The notes below the pieces were generated by a model, which saw nothing but the letters and a program-made list of their open reading frames with translations, did no database searches and was not told the DNA's origin. From Peptoniphilus sp. (lineage in GTDB: Bacteria; Bacillota; Clostridia; Tissierellales; Peptoniphilaceae), in NCBI RefSeq assembly GCF_022767005.1, contig NZ_JALEOV010000087.1:1-35327 (forward strand): 35,327 nucleotides of DNA, given 5' to 3'. Shown piece after piece: positions 1-8,224 of this stretch (position 1 is the stretch's first letter; the number at the start of each line of letters is the position of its first letter). The translations under genes were made by a program, and so were the position numbers.

Positions 1-691
1 GCCTCAAATCTTCAAATTTGTAACCAAGTCCCCACTGCACTTTAAGATACATTGGTTTCTTTGGATTTACTTCTATTTTTTCTCTAATTCTCCTAATGTG
101 AACAGTTACAGTTTTTGCTTCAATTGCAGGTTCATTCCACACACTTTCATAAATTTCTTCAATTGAAAAAACTCTATTTGGATTTTTCATTAGAAGTTCC
201 AAAATTTTAAACTCAATAGAAGTTAGCGTTACTGGTTTATCCTCTACATAGGCAATCTTCTGTGCTAAATCTAATTTTATGCTTCCTATTTCAATAAAAT
301 TTCTATCATTTTTCAAATCATAGGCATAAAATCTTCTAAGATTACTCTTCACACGAGCGATAAGCTCCATTGGATTGAAGGGCTTTTGAATATAATCGTC
401 AGCTCCAATATTAAGTCCAAAAATTTTGTCAGTGTCCTCTGATTTTGCAGATAAAATAATTATTGGGACTACAGAGATTTCCCTTAGCTTAATAATAGCT
501 TCTTCGCCAGATAAATTTGGCATCATTAAATCCATTATTATTAGATCAATTTTTTCATTTCTAAAAATTTTTATAGCTTCAAGACCATCATATGCATAAA
601 AAATATTAAAATTTTCATTTTTAAGATAAATTCCAATGGATCTTGCAATTTCCTTGTCGTCCTCAGCAATTAAAATATTGTATCTATCCAT
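1..691 (-). CDS. OmpR/PhoB-family response regulator (3' end cut by window)
   Basis: I translated this by hand; 230 codons lie inside the window and the stop is just beyond position 1. The N-terminal half is a receiver domain: acidic pair at residues 11-12 (AEDD), phospho-acceptor Asp54 in IMDLMMP, and the switch Lys103 in QKPF. The C-terminal half is a winged-helix DNA-binding domain with TSIEFKILELL, TVTVHIRRIREKI and GLGYKFE. OmpR/PhoB regulators are usually 225-235 residues, so only a few are missing. The ATG at 691 follows an AGGAGGG site. A histidine kinase gene would be expected just outside the window (inference). Three direct repeats upstream suggest autoregulation. The sensed signal cannot be told. 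Confidence 0.93.
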   Translation of the reverse strand, partial: MDRYNILIAEDDKEIARSIGIYLKNENFNIFYAYDGLEAIKIFRNEKIDLIIMDLMMPNLSGEEAIIKLREISVVPIIILSAKSEDTDKIFGLNIGADDYIQKPFNPMELIARVKSNLRRFYAYDLKNDRNFIEIGSIKLDLAQKIAYVEDKPVTLTSIEFKILELLMKNPNRVFSIEEIYESVWNEPAIEAKTVTVHIRRIREKIEVNPKKPMYLKVQWGLGYKFEDLR

Positions 692-696
692 TACAT

Positions 697-760
697 CCCT
701 CCTTGTTTAATTATAATAGCAAATAATAATTACAAATATTCTTACAAAATCTTACAAATT
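697..760 (-). promoter_or_regulatory. Promoter of the response regulator with three TTACAAA direct repeats
   Basis: Read on the minus strand, a TATTAT hexamer (718-713) preceded by TGC forms an extended -10, followed by an AGGAGGG ribosome site at about 703-697. Over and just upstream of the -35 position lie three direct copies of TTACAAA on the plus strand, starting at 730, 742 and 752, a spacing of 10-12 bases. Direct repeats about one helical turn apart are typical of OmpR-family binding sites, so this is probably the regulator's own box (inference). Confidence 0.5.
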
Positions 761-776
761 TATTAAATAATACTAA

Positions 777-1139
777 TTAAAATCTTCCTAGTATTAAAAG
801 CCTTGCAAAATGTATTGCAACAAGAGAAAAAACTATGCTAAGAGCAGCGTAAAAAATTGAATTCAAAAAATTTCCATTATTTTCTAAATTAAATATATCA
901 AAGGCAAAAGTAGAAAAAGTCGTAAATCCTCCACAAAATCCAACTTTCATAAATATAACTAGTCTTGAATCTAATTTATTTTTTTCTGCGTAAAAGGCAA
1001 TTAATGCAATCAAAAAAGATCCTATTACATTTATTATAAAAGTTGAAAATGGGAAATCCACACCACTTTTTATATTATTAGATAAAAAATATCTTAAGGA
1101 AGACCCCAATGCTCCGCCTAATGCTACATATAAATACAT
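777..1139 (-). CDS. crcB: Fluoride channel/exporter CrcB (FluC)
   Basis: A 120-residue membrane protein with four predicted helices, the usual size for FluC. It has the N-terminal GGALGSSLRY motif, the conserved Asn37 in IINVIG, and the GGFTTFSTF stretch (residues 70-78) that carries the Phe box lining the fluoride pores. FluC channels are dual-topology dimers that let fluoride leave the cell. Only one copy is visible, so it would act as a homodimer unless a second gene lies elsewhere. The ATG at 1139 follows AAGGAG by six bases. The leader is short and I see no fluoride riboswitch in it. The gene is transcribed away from the NCS2 permease. Confidence 0.95.
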   Translation of the reverse strand: MYLYVALGGALGSSLRYFLSNNIKSGVDFPFSTFIINVIGSFLIALIAFYAEKNKLDSRLVIFMKVGFCGGFTTFSTFAFDIFNLENNGNFLNSIFYAALSIVFSLVAIHFARLLILGRF

Positions 1140-1196
1140 ATTTACTCCTTTCTAATACTTATTGTATGTCAAATACTTATATGCTAAAATCATTTT

Positions 1197-1221
1197 TGTT
1201 ATAATTATATTAAAAAAGGAG
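1197..1221 (+). promoter_or_regulatory. Extended -10 promoter and ribosome site of the NCS2 permease
   Basis: TGTTATAAT at 1197-1205 matches the extended -10 consensus TGnTATAAT exactly. No good -35 hexamer lies 17 bases upstream. AAGGAG at about 1216-1221 precedes the GTG at 1228 by six bases, which fixes that start and makes the in-frame TTG at 1162, upstream of the promoter, unlikely. Confidence 0.6.
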
Positions 1222-1227
1222 TTTATT

Positions 1228-2547
1228 GTGAAGAAATACATTGGAATGAAACTAGAATATGAAGTTGATGATAAACCAGGTTTTTTTAAATCCTCACTGC
1301 TTGGATTTCAAAATATTTTGACTGCTTTTAGTGGAATTATCGCTGTACCACTAAGTATTGCAGCCATAGCTGGTACTAATGTAGCAGAAACTTCTATACT
1401 TATTTCTGCTGCACTACTTGCATCTGGTATTTGTTCTTTTATACAAACTAAGGGGATTTTTAAAGGCAATGCAAAGGTCGGTATAGGTCTTCCAACAATT
1501 ATGGGAACTGACTTTGGCTTTGTACCACCTGCCAATGCTGTCATTAACACTATGGGTGGTGGACTTGCAGGTTACTTTGGTGCAACGATTTTAGGTGCAC
1601 TTTTAGAATTAATACTCAGCTTTTTTATTAAACCACTTTTAAAATTTTTCCCAGAAGTAGTTACTGGAACTGTTATTACGCTAATTGGAATAACTATGAT
1701 GCCCGTTGCCTTTGATTGGGTTGGCGGAGGATATGGTGCAGAAAATTATGGAGATCCGCTTTTTATTGGAATTGCCGTCTTTACTTTTCTACTCATAATT
1801 TTTATAAATCATTACGGAAGAGGTTTTGCGACTACCGCATCAGTATTTATTGCAATGATAATTTCTTATATTATTTGTATTCCATTGGGTCTTGTAGATT
1901 TTTCACAAGTTGCAGCTGCACCTTGGATAAAAATTCCAGAGTTATTTCCTTTTGGAGTTAAATTTGATTTGAGATTTGTCGTTCCCTTTATCGCTGGTTA
2001 TCTTGTAACTATAATAGAAACTGTTGGAGTTATGAAAACTCTTGGCACCGTTTGTGAAGTTGAACTATCTGATTCAGACATCTCTAGTGGAGTTAGAGCT
2101 GATGCTATTGGTTCAATGTTATCTCCCGTATTTGGTTCAGGTGCAGCACAAACTTTTAGTCAAAATGTTGGACTAATCCCACTTACAAAATGTGCGTCAA
2201 AAAAAGTTGCACTTTTTTCATCTTTTATATTAATAATAATGAGCTTTTGTCCTAAATTTGCCACTTTAGTTTCAATTATGCCTTCACCTATTCTTGGAGG
2301 TGCAGGAATTCTTATGTTCGGTACAATTTTAGCTTCAGGTATGCAAGCACTTAGCAAGGCAAAATTTTCCACAAAAAATATTATGATTATTGCCGGAGGA
2401 ATTGGCGTTGGAATTGGTATTACAATGAGACCTGACATTGTTTCAAAACTTCCAAGTTTAATCTCAGCACTTTTTTCATCTGGTATATCAGGTGGAACTA
2501 TTGTAGCTGTAATATTAAATATTTTGCTAGTTGAAAAAGATTATTAA
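1228..2547 (+). CDS. NCS2-family nucleobase permease (xanthine/uracil/purine type)
   Basis: A 439-residue polytopic protein with about 13-14 hydrophobic segments, typical for nucleobase:cation symporter-2 (NAT) transporters. The NAT signature QN-x-G-x4-T-K is seen as QNVGLIPLTK, residues 312-321, just after GSGAAQTFS. Family members move uracil, xanthine, hypoxanthine/guanine or urate with a proton or sodium ion across the membrane. The motif does not settle the substrate. The GTG start is chosen because it sits six bases after AAGGAG and downstream of an extended -10 promoter. The gene is monocistronic, closed by a hairpin terminator. I see no purine riboswitch in its short leader. Confidence 0.9.
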   Translation: MKKYIGMKLEYEVDDKPGFFKSSLLGFQNILTAFSGIIAVPLSIAAIAGTNVAETSILISAALLASGICSFIQTKGIFKGNAKVGIGLPTIMGTDFGFVPPANAVINTMGGGLAGYFGATILGALLELILSFFIKPLLKFFPEVVTGTVITLIGITMMPVAFDWVGGGYGAENYGDPLFIGIAVFTFLLIIFINHYGRGFATTASVFIAMIISYIICIPLGLVDFSQVAAAPWIKIPELFPFGVKFDLRFVVPFIAGYLVTIIETVGVMKTLGTVCEVELSDSDISSGVRADAIGSMLSPVFGSGAAQTFSQNVGLIPLTKCASKKVALFSSFILIIMSFCPKFATLVSIMPSPILGGAGILMFGTILASGMQALSKAKFSTKNIMIIAGGIGVGIGITMRPDIVSKLPSLISALFSSGISGGTIVAVILNILLVEKDY

Positions 2548-2551
2548 GAGG

Positions 2552-2575
2552 AACTGCCCTTGTGGCAGTTTTTTT
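2552..2575 (+). terminator. Intrinsic terminator after the NCS2 permease
   Basis: A 7-bp stem, AACTGCC (2552-2558) with GGCAGTT (2564-2570), has a five-base loop and is followed by a run of T. It sits four bases after the permease stop codon. Confidence 0.9.
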
Positions 2576-2605
2576 GTGCAAATATTTTTATAAAACCTCT
2601 TACTA

Positions 2606-2641
2606 TGCTATAATATTAAAAGAAATACTCGTTTTGAAAGG
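2606..2641 (+). promoter_or_regulatory. Extended -10 promoter and ribosome site of alanine racemase
   Basis: TGCTATAAT at 2606-2614 is a perfect extended -10 element. GAAAGGA at 2635-2641 lies eight bases before the ATG at 2650. No convincing -35 hexamer is present. Confidence 0.6.
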
Positions 2642-2649
2642 ATAATAAA

Positions 2650-3807
2650 ATGAAGGACTTTTTGACAAGACCGGCTTGGATTGAAATAAACTTAGATAAT
2701 TTTGAAAATAATATTAAGGAAATTAAAAATCTCGTAGGCGAAAATACTGAAGTTATGAGTGTAGTAAAAAGCGATGCTTATAGACTTGGAGCTGTTCCCC
2801 TTTCTTACATATCCATGGAACTTGGAATAAAATTTTATGCTGTGGCAACTCTAGGAGAAGCTTTGACTTTTAGGAAAGAATTTCCCAATTCGGATATATT
2901 AATTCTTGGCTACACTCCACCGCATCTTTATGAAGATGCAATTAAAAATGATATTACGCTTAATCTTTATTCACTTGACGATGCCACTAATCTTGATGCT
3001 ATTGCAAAACAAATTCATAAAATTGCAAAAATTCATATTGCCGTAGATAGTGGAATGTCTAGGATTGGCTTTATACCTAATAAAAATTCTTTAGACGAAG
3101 TCATAAAAATTTTCCAACTTAAAAATATTTATGTAGAAGGAATTTTTTCACACTTTGCAGCTTGTGAATCAGACCCTGAATTTACAAAAAAGCAGTTTAA
3201 CTCCTTTAAAAATTTTATAAGAGAAATTGAAGATAAGGGCTATAATTTCAAATATAGACATATTGCAAATTCTTCTTCTGTTTTATATCACAGAGAATAC
3301 GATCTAGATATGGTAAGACCAGGTATTATTCAATATGGTTATACTGACAGCAAAAAACTTCCAGAGGAGTTTAATTTAAAAGAAATACTTTCAATAAAAG
3401 CAGAAATATCTTCTATAAGAAAGGTAAAATGCGGCGAAACTGTTGGCTATGAAAGATTTTATAAATGCACTAAAGATACAAAAGTCGTTACTCTTCCCAT
3501 TGGATATGCAGATGCCTTTCCTCGAATTTTATCTGAAAAATTAGAAGTACTAATAAATGGAAAAAGGTGTAAACAAATTGGCTTAATATGTATGGATCAA
3601 ATGATGATAGATGCAACAGGTGTTGATTGCAAAATTGGTGATGAAGTTGTTTTAATTGGCAAACAAGGTGATGAAGAAATTAGAGTAAGAGATATATGTG
3701 AATTTTCTGGCGACTGCGAAACATCTTTTATCACACATCTTAATAGGAGATTGCCAAAATATTATTACAGACATGGTGAACTTGTCCATGTTTCTCAAAT
3801 GGATTAA
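2650..3807 (+). CDS. alr: Alanine racemase
   Basis: A 385-residue fold-type III PLP enzyme that would interconvert L- and D-alanine for peptidoglycan. The PLP lysine is Lys40 (VVKSDAY), the second catalytic base is Tyr267 (VGYERF), and Arg138 in MSRIGF corresponds to the pyridine-nitrogen-binding Arg. MVRPGI, GYADAFPR and CMDQMMID are further family landmarks. Around the PLP lysine the usual DAYGHG reads DAYRLG, and GYADG reads GYADA, so the active-site entrance is somewhat atypical. Another amino-acid racemase of this fold cannot be excluded. murC follows in the same direction from its own promoter, so the two wall genes are near neighbours but not an operon. Confidence 0.88.
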   Translation: MKDFLTRPAWIEINLDNFENNIKEIKNLVGENTEVMSVVKSDAYRLGAVPLSYISMELGIKFYAVATLGEALTFRKEFPNSDILILGYTPPHLYEDAIKNDITLNLYSLDDATNLDAIAKQIHKIAKIHIAVDSGMSRIGFIPNKNSLDEVIKIFQLKNIYVEGIFSHFAACESDPEFTKKQFNSFKNFIREIEDKGYNFKYRHIANSSSVLYHREYDLDMVRPGIIQYGYTDSKKLPEEFNLKEILSIKAEISSIRKVKCGETVGYERFYKCTKDTKVVTLPIGYADAFPRILSEKLEVLINGKRCKQIGLICMDQMMIDATGVDCKIGDEVVLIGKQGDEEIRVRDICEFSGDCETSFITHLNRRLPKYYYRHGELVHVSQMD

Positions 3808-3851
3808 AAATATAAGTACAAAGGTTGTTAAACTTTCTATTCTTTAGCATA

Positions 3852-3877
3852 TAAAAAGAGAGTCCTAAGACTCTCTT
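3852..3877 (-). terminator. Terminator between alr and spoVG (convergent)
   Basis: A perfect 9-bp stem, AAGAGAGTC (3856-3864) with GACTCTCTT (3869-3877), has a four-base loop. On the minus strand it is followed by five T, so it ends spoVG transcription. On the plus strand it may also stop alr readthrough. Confidence 0.88.
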
Positions 3878-3880
3878 ATA

Positions 3881-4186
3881 TTATTCTTCAGTTTTTTCTT
3901 CTTGTTTTTCTGCTTCTTCTGAATCTAATTTTTCTTTTACAGCATAATATTCTTTAAAAATAACATCTTCTAATTCTTTTCTTGCTTCGGCATTAATTGG
4001 ATGAGCAATGTCCCTGTACTCTCCATTAGAAAGTCTTCTGCTTGGCATTGCTAAAAATAAAGATTCATTTCCTTCTATTATTTTTATATCATGAAGCACA
4101 AATTCGTTATCAAAGGTTACAGATACTATTGCTTTAAGCTTTCCTTCTGTTGGTAATTTGCGAAGTCTTACATCAGTTATGTTCAT
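3881..4186 (-). CDS. spoVG: SpoVG family nucleic-acid-binding regulator
   Basis: A 101-residue protein with the SpoVG landmarks: [10 protein letters not shown] at the N-terminus, [17 protein letters not shown] and DIAHPI(N)xExR. The last ~15 residues are Glu/Lys-rich. SpoVG proteins bind DNA/RNA and tune cell-division, envelope and virulence genes in many Firmicutes, including non-sporulators, so it does not prove sporulation here. The ATG at 4186 is chosen because it begins the conserved core and follows GAGGGA. Upstream in-frame codons overlap the promoter region. It diverges from murC across about 160 bases. Confidence 0.94.
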   Translation of the reverse strand: MNITDVRLRKLPTEGKLKAIVSVTFDNEFVLHDIKIIEGNESLFLAMPSRRLSNGEYRDIAHPINAEARKELEDVIFKEYYAVKEKLDSEEAEKQEEKTEE

Positions 4187-4199
4187 ACAAGTATCCCTC

Positions 4200-4222
4200 T
4201 CTTTCTTTATCATATTATAGCA
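4200..4222 (-). promoter_or_regulatory. Extended -10 promoter of spoVG
   Basis: On the minus strand TGCTATAAT (4222-4214) is a perfect extended -10. Transcription would begin near 4207, giving a leader of about 20 bases with a GAGGGA ribosome site before the ATG at 4186. No clear -35 is present. Confidence 0.58.
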
Positions 4223-4314
4223 CAAATAAGATACATAATAAACGCTTTAATTAAAATTTTTCCTTTAATCTATTTAATTTTAATGTTTATTATTTTTTCT
4301 TTGTAAAATTTTTG

Positions 4315-4340
4315 TGATATAATGAAAAAGAACTGGAGGA
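4315..4340 (+). promoter_or_regulatory. Extended -10 promoter and ribosome site of murC
   Basis: TGATATAAT at 4315-4323 is an extended -10. GGAGGA at 4335-4340 lies six bases before the TTG at 4347 and decides that non-ATG start. The rest of the spoVG/murC intergenic region is featureless A/T sequence. Confidence 0.6.
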
Positions 4341-4346
4341 AGTAAA

Positions 4347-5729
4347 TTGTTTGAAATTAATATAGATAATAGTAAGTATAAAAATATATTTTTCATAGGA
4401 ATTGGTGGAATAAGTATGTCTGCACTTGCAGAGCTCATGCTTTATAAAGGCTATAATGTCTATGGAAGCGACAGAAGTCCCTCTATAAATACAGAAAAAT
4501 TAGAAAAAAATGGCGCTACAATATATTACGAGCACAAAAAGGAACATATTTACAATATGGACCTTGTAATTTTTACTGATGCGATTTCCTTTGACAACGA
4601 AGAATATATAGCAGCTGTAAAAGAAAAAATAGATTTAGTTGATAGAGCTACATTTTTAGGTGCTATTATGAAAAATTACGATTATTCCATTGCTGTATCA
4701 GGAACTCATGGCAAGACAACTACAACTTCCATGATAACAGAAATTATAAAAGACCTAGAAATTAATCCAACAATTATGCTTGGTGGTCAATTAAAAGATA
4801 TTGATGGCAATATTAAAATTGGCGACGAAAAATTATTTTTGACAGAGGCTTGTGAATACAAGGCAAATATTTTAAAATATTTTCCTACTACAGAAATTGT
4901 TTTAAATATTGATGAAGATCATTTAGACTATTTTGACAATATCGACCATATAATTAAAACTTTTAAAGGCTATGTTGATAATCTTCATAAAGATAATTAT
5001 GTAATTTTAAATATTGATGACGAAAATGTTAATTCTCTCTTCCCAATTGATAACTGTAAAGTCTTTACTTTTGGAATAAAAAATAATGCAGACCTAATGG
5101 CAAAAAATATTGAGTTTAACGAAGATGGTTTCCCAATTTATGATTTGTATTTAAATGGTAAAAAGGTAAATCATGTTGAGCTTTCAGTCCTTGGAAAACA
5201 CAATGTATTAAACTCTCTTGCCGCAATTGCAGCAACCTATGTAAACAATGTTCCACTTGAAAATGCAATTATAGGACTTAAAAATTATAAAGGTGTAGAA
5301 AGAAGACTTGAAGAAAAGGGCTACTACAAAGGAACAAAAGTTATGGACGATTATGCTCATCATCCAACGGAGATAAAATCATCAATTCACGCAATTAAAA
5401 ATGCTTGTAATGGAAAATTATACACAATTTTTCAACCTCACACTTACACAAGAACAAAACTTTTATTGGATGCCTTTGCCAACTCCTTTGACGAGTCAGA
5501 TGTAATTATAATTACAGATATTTATGCAGCACGTGAAAAAGATTATGGTGATATTCACTCAAAAACTTTAAGAGATGCCATTTCCGAACACCGAGACAAT
5601 GCCTTTTATATTTCTGGCTTTGAAGATATAGTAAAATTCATTAAAGAAAATATTAAAAAGGGGGATGTTGTTGTAACTATGGGTGCCGGCGATGTATATA
5701 AAATTGGCGAAATGATTTTAGAAAAATAA
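4347..5729 (+). CDS. murC: UDP-N-acetylmuramate--L-alanine ligase
   Basis: A 460-residue Mur ligase that adds L-alanine to UDP-MurNAc, the first amino acid of the peptidoglycan stem. The N-terminal UDP-binding Rossmann domain shows GIGGISMSALAEL and YGSDRS. The ATP-binding P-loop is GTHGKTTTTSM (Lys123). EDHLDYF and DDYAHHPTE are the usual central and C-terminal Mur signatures, and MGAGDVYKIGE closes the protein. Length is normal for MurC. Start is TTG, supported by GGAGGA six bases upstream and no in-frame ATG nearby. Monocistronic, with its own promoter and terminator. Confidence 0.96.
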   Translation: MFEINIDNSKYKNIFFIGIGGISMSALAELMLYKGYNVYGSDRSPSINTEKLEKNGATIYYEHKKEHIYNMDLVIFTDAISFDNEEYIAAVKEKIDLVDRATFLGAIMKNYDYSIAVSGTHGKTTTTSMITEIIKDLEINPTIMLGGQLKDIDGNIKIGDEKLFLTEACEYKANILKYFPTTEIVLNIDEDHLDYFDNIDHIIKTFKGYVDNLHKDNYVILNIDDENVNSLFPIDNCKVFTFGIKNNADLMAKNIEFNEDGFPIYDLYLNGKKVNHVELSVLGKHNVLNSLAAIAATYVNNVPLENAIIGLKNYKGVERRLEEKGYYKGTKVMDDYAHHPTEIKSSIHAIKNACNGKLYTIFQPHTYTRTKLLLDAFANSFDESDVIIITDIYAAREKDYGDIHSKTLRDAISEHRDNAFYISGFEDIVKFIKENIKKGDVVVTMGAGDVYKIGEMILEK

Positions 5730-5750
5730 ATTTAATATTAACGATTTATT

Positions 5751-5774
5751 GGAACTCCTCTGAGTTCCTTTTTT
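5751..5774 (+). terminator. Intrinsic terminator of murC
   Basis: Stem GGAACTC (5751-5757) with GAGTTCC (5762-5768), a four-base loop, then six T. Confidence 0.92.
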
Positions 5775-5862
5775 ATTGATATATCATCAAATTAAATTCA
5801 ATCTATTTGGTAGACATAGTAAAGATCGTAAAATATTTTATCTACTATTTTTTAATCATCTA

Positions 5863-5919
5863 TAAAAAAGATCCTATAGAAATAGATTTTTAAAATCTAC
5901 ATCTATAAGACCTATTTTT
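5863..5919 (-). terminator. Long AT-rich hairpin, probable bidirectional terminator
   Basis: Arms 5869-5890 and 5892-5913 pair over about 22 positions with four imperfect ones, the centre opening into a small loop. On the minus strand it is followed by a T tract (5868-5864), and on the plus strand by T at 5915-5919. It lies just downstream of the secreted glycosidase-like gene. The stretch between 5775 and 5862 shows nothing else that I can support. Confidence 0.7.
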
Positions 5920-5929
5920 GTAAATTCAT

Positions 5930-8200
5930 CTAGTTAAATAAATTTACAGTATTTTTAGAATTTTTATCTGACTCATTATTGAGCTTATCATTTTTTGTAT
6001 TAGCAGAATTATTTTTATTTGTATTTTTGTTTTTTGTATTTAAATTATTTTTTGAATTATTTTCTTTGTTTTGCGAATTGTTAACTGCATTATTTGAATT
6101 AACATCTTTTGTCGTTTCACTGTTTAGCGAATTTTTATCTTCAAAAGAAGATATTTCAATTTCGCGAGTTTCATTAATATAATTTACAACCATGTCCAAG
6201 TTCTCTGCAATAAATCTAATTGGCACATAAGTCCTGTCGCCTTTAATTATTGCTGCTTGATCAATGTTTACGTCCTCTCCATTGATTTTTATAGTCTTTG
6301 AATCAATTTTAAGTTCAAAATTTTTTCCCTTGCTATTAACAATTACAATTCTATTATCATTATCCCAATTTACTTCTCCACCAATAGCTTCAACAATAAA
6401 TCTTAGTGGGACTAAAGTTCTGTCATTTTTTATAAATGGTTTTGCGTCCATCTTTTTTGCTTCACCATTAATACTATAATTTACATCATTTACTTTCATC
6501 TTTATTAACTTTGTATTTTCATCATATAGTGAAAGTGTGGAAGTTTTGTCGCCAAGTTTTGCGATTATCTTTGGATTTCTACCATAATCTAAAATATTAA
6601 TATTAAAATTATTTGGATCAACACTTGCCTTCATATCCTCAAAGGAGTAATTTATAACTCTTGGAGAAATTTTTACTTTCCTACCATTATATTCTCCATT
6701 TGCGTCAAGACTTAGATTCATTCCTCTTTTTATAATTTTATTTTTTACATTAATATTAAATTTTGTGTAAGCAGACTTATCAGCTACATTAATTTCTTTA
6801 TTTATTTTTTCACCCTTATTAGTTGTAACAATTAAGTTAAACTTTCCTGGATTCATGGAAAGATATGACAATCCATTTAAAATATTTGCTCCATTGGAAT
6901 TATCTGCAATTGTATAAGTTCTATCTTTTATGTCAATGGGGTTTAAAAATTCATCCCATGCTGATTTTAATTTTAAATTAAGCGTTTCGCCAACAATTGT
7001 ATCTAAATCACTTTCAAACTTTACATCCGAAATAATATTTGTATTTGTAGTTGTATTGAAAACTCCAAGTCCATTTACTACCTTTCTCTCTCCAGCATTT
7101 TTTTCTGGATTTGTAACTCTAGTTCTATTTAAGTCTCCTAAATTTCTAACAGCCATTGCAGTTGAACCGCCGCCGTCTAAATTCATTGCCTTAAAAGCTC
7201 CAAGATCTAACATAAATTGCGACAAGTCATTTAAAGACATACCTGAAGATCTTTTAGTCCTACCCTCTGCTGATACAATATAAACAGTTTTCCCATCCTG
7301 ACTTATTCCTACGGCAGTTCTCGCTCTAACACCGCCAATTGAAGTTACGTCCTTAGTATATTTTTTAATTGCACCATTTTCAACAAGAAGTGCATGACCA
7401 CCAATCATCATCTTCCAATTTCTATTTGGCTCAATATTAGTCTTAATTTCTAATTTGTCTCCCACTTTAATATTATCACGTACAAATTTTTCTGATGCAC
7501 CGCTTATTTGTAAAATTTTCTTCCCCTCAGGAATTTTCATATCGATGTTTTTTCTATATACAATTTGTTCCACGACATTATCTCCAGAAAGAAGAACTTC
7601 TCCTGCAGTGCTATCTCCTCTTGATTTAGAAGACCAAAAAGAATTATACATTTGAATTTTTGATTCGTGAGAATATTCCTTTGATGGTTGATACCAATAG
7701 TATGTCTTATTTAATCCATCAATTGGATAAGATTTGCCATTAGGGGCTGTTACACTCCCTATAAATTTTGTGCTGTCAATAAAGGCAGTATTATTTTCAT
7801 CAATTCCAAAGGACCAAATGTCAGTTAAAACTGCCGGAGATGATTTTATATCACCATCAATTATAGATGCACCTAGTGGCACACCTTGAAGCTGCATTGT
7901 AAAGAAATCTCCATTTACAAGAGCAACAGCATTAGTTCTATCAGCCATTTGTGAGACAGTTGCCTTATTTGTATAAGTACCGCCTCCTGCCACAGTGTTG
8001 ATTTTTATGTGTGGATTATTTAAATCAACTGTAACAACATTTACCATGGCATTCTTTTTATCTCCAGTAACTTCATACTTATATCTCACAACTCCTGGAG
8101 CAATAGGCTCATTGAATACTAATTTATTTGCTGCAAAAACATTAATAGTAATAGTCATTAAAAATACAGTCATTATTAAACTAATTCTTTTTTTATTCAT
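5930..8200 (-). CDS. Secreted phosphodiester-glycosidase (NAGPA-like) protein with Cu-amine-oxidase-like domain
   Basis: A 756-residue exported protein. Residues 1-24 form a Sec signal (MNKKR, then a hydrophobic run ending VFAA). Residues about 80-390 match the NAGPA/DUF2233 family: GGHALLVENG, RTAVGIS, SGMSLNDLS and NLDGGGSTAM near 340-350. This family removes sugars from phosphodiesters and in bacteria is linked to cell-surface polymers. Residues about 565-680 contain two repeats of the copper-amine-oxidase N-terminal-like fold (RTLVPLRFI, RTYVPIRFIAE), common in clostridial wall proteins. From about 684 to the end is a low-complexity Asn/Lys/Ser/Thr tail with no sortase motif. The ATG at 8200 is chosen for the signal peptide and the AGAGGT site. 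The natural substrate is unknown. Confidence 0.85.
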   Translation of the reverse strand: MNKKRISLIMTVFLMTITINVFAANKLVFNEPIAPGVVRYKYEVTGDKKNAMVNVVTVDLNNPHIKINTVAGGGTYTNKATVSQMADRTNAVALVNGDFFTMQLQGVPLGASIIDGDIKSSPAVLTDIWSFGIDENNTAFIDSTKFIGSVTAPNGKSYPIDGLNKTYYWYQPSKEYSHESKIQMYNSFWSSKSRGDSTAGEVLLSGDNVVEQIVYRKNIDMKIPEGKKILQISGASEKFVRDNIKVGDKLEIKTNIEPNRNWKMMIGGHALLVENGAIKKYTKDVTSIGGVRARTAVGISQDGKTVYIVSAEGRTKRSSGMSLNDLSQFMLDLGAFKAMNLDGGGSTAMAVRNLGDLNRTRVTNPEKNAGERKVVNGLGVFNTTTNTNIISDVKFESDLDTIVGETLNLKLKSAWDEFLNPIDIKDRTYTIADNSNGANILNGLSYLSMNPGKFNLIVTTNKGEKINKEINVADKSAYTKFNINVKNKIIKRGMNLSLDANGEYNGRKVKISPRVINYSFEDMKASVDPNNFNINILDYGRNPKIIAKLGDKTSTLSLYDENTKLIKMKVNDVNYSINGEAKKMDAKPFIKNDRTLVPLRFIVEAIGGEVNWDNDNRIVIVNSKGKNFELKIDSKTIKINGEDVNIDQAAIIKGDRTYVPIRFIAENLDMVVNYINETREIEISSFEDKNSLNSETTKDVNSNNAVNNSQNKENNSKNNLNTKNKNTNKNNSANTKNDKLNNESDKNSKNTVNLFN

Positions 8201-8224
8201 TTTATCAACCTCTCTTACATAAAA

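Noticed and set aside
1140-1227. Possible fluoride or purine riboswitch between crcB and the permease
   Set aside because: Leaders are too short and lack the conserved riboswitch cores; only promoter and ribosome-site signals are visible.
5979-6182. A hydrophobic open frame on the plus strand opposite the Asn-rich tail
   Set aside because: It is the mirror of Asn/Lys-rich codons, which read as Phe/Leu on the other strand; it has no ribosome site or family resemblance.
6930-7283. A 117-codon plus-strand open frame inside the secreted glycosidase-like gene
   Set aside because: The minus strand encodes a clear NAGPA domain here, and the plus-strand frame shows no motif.
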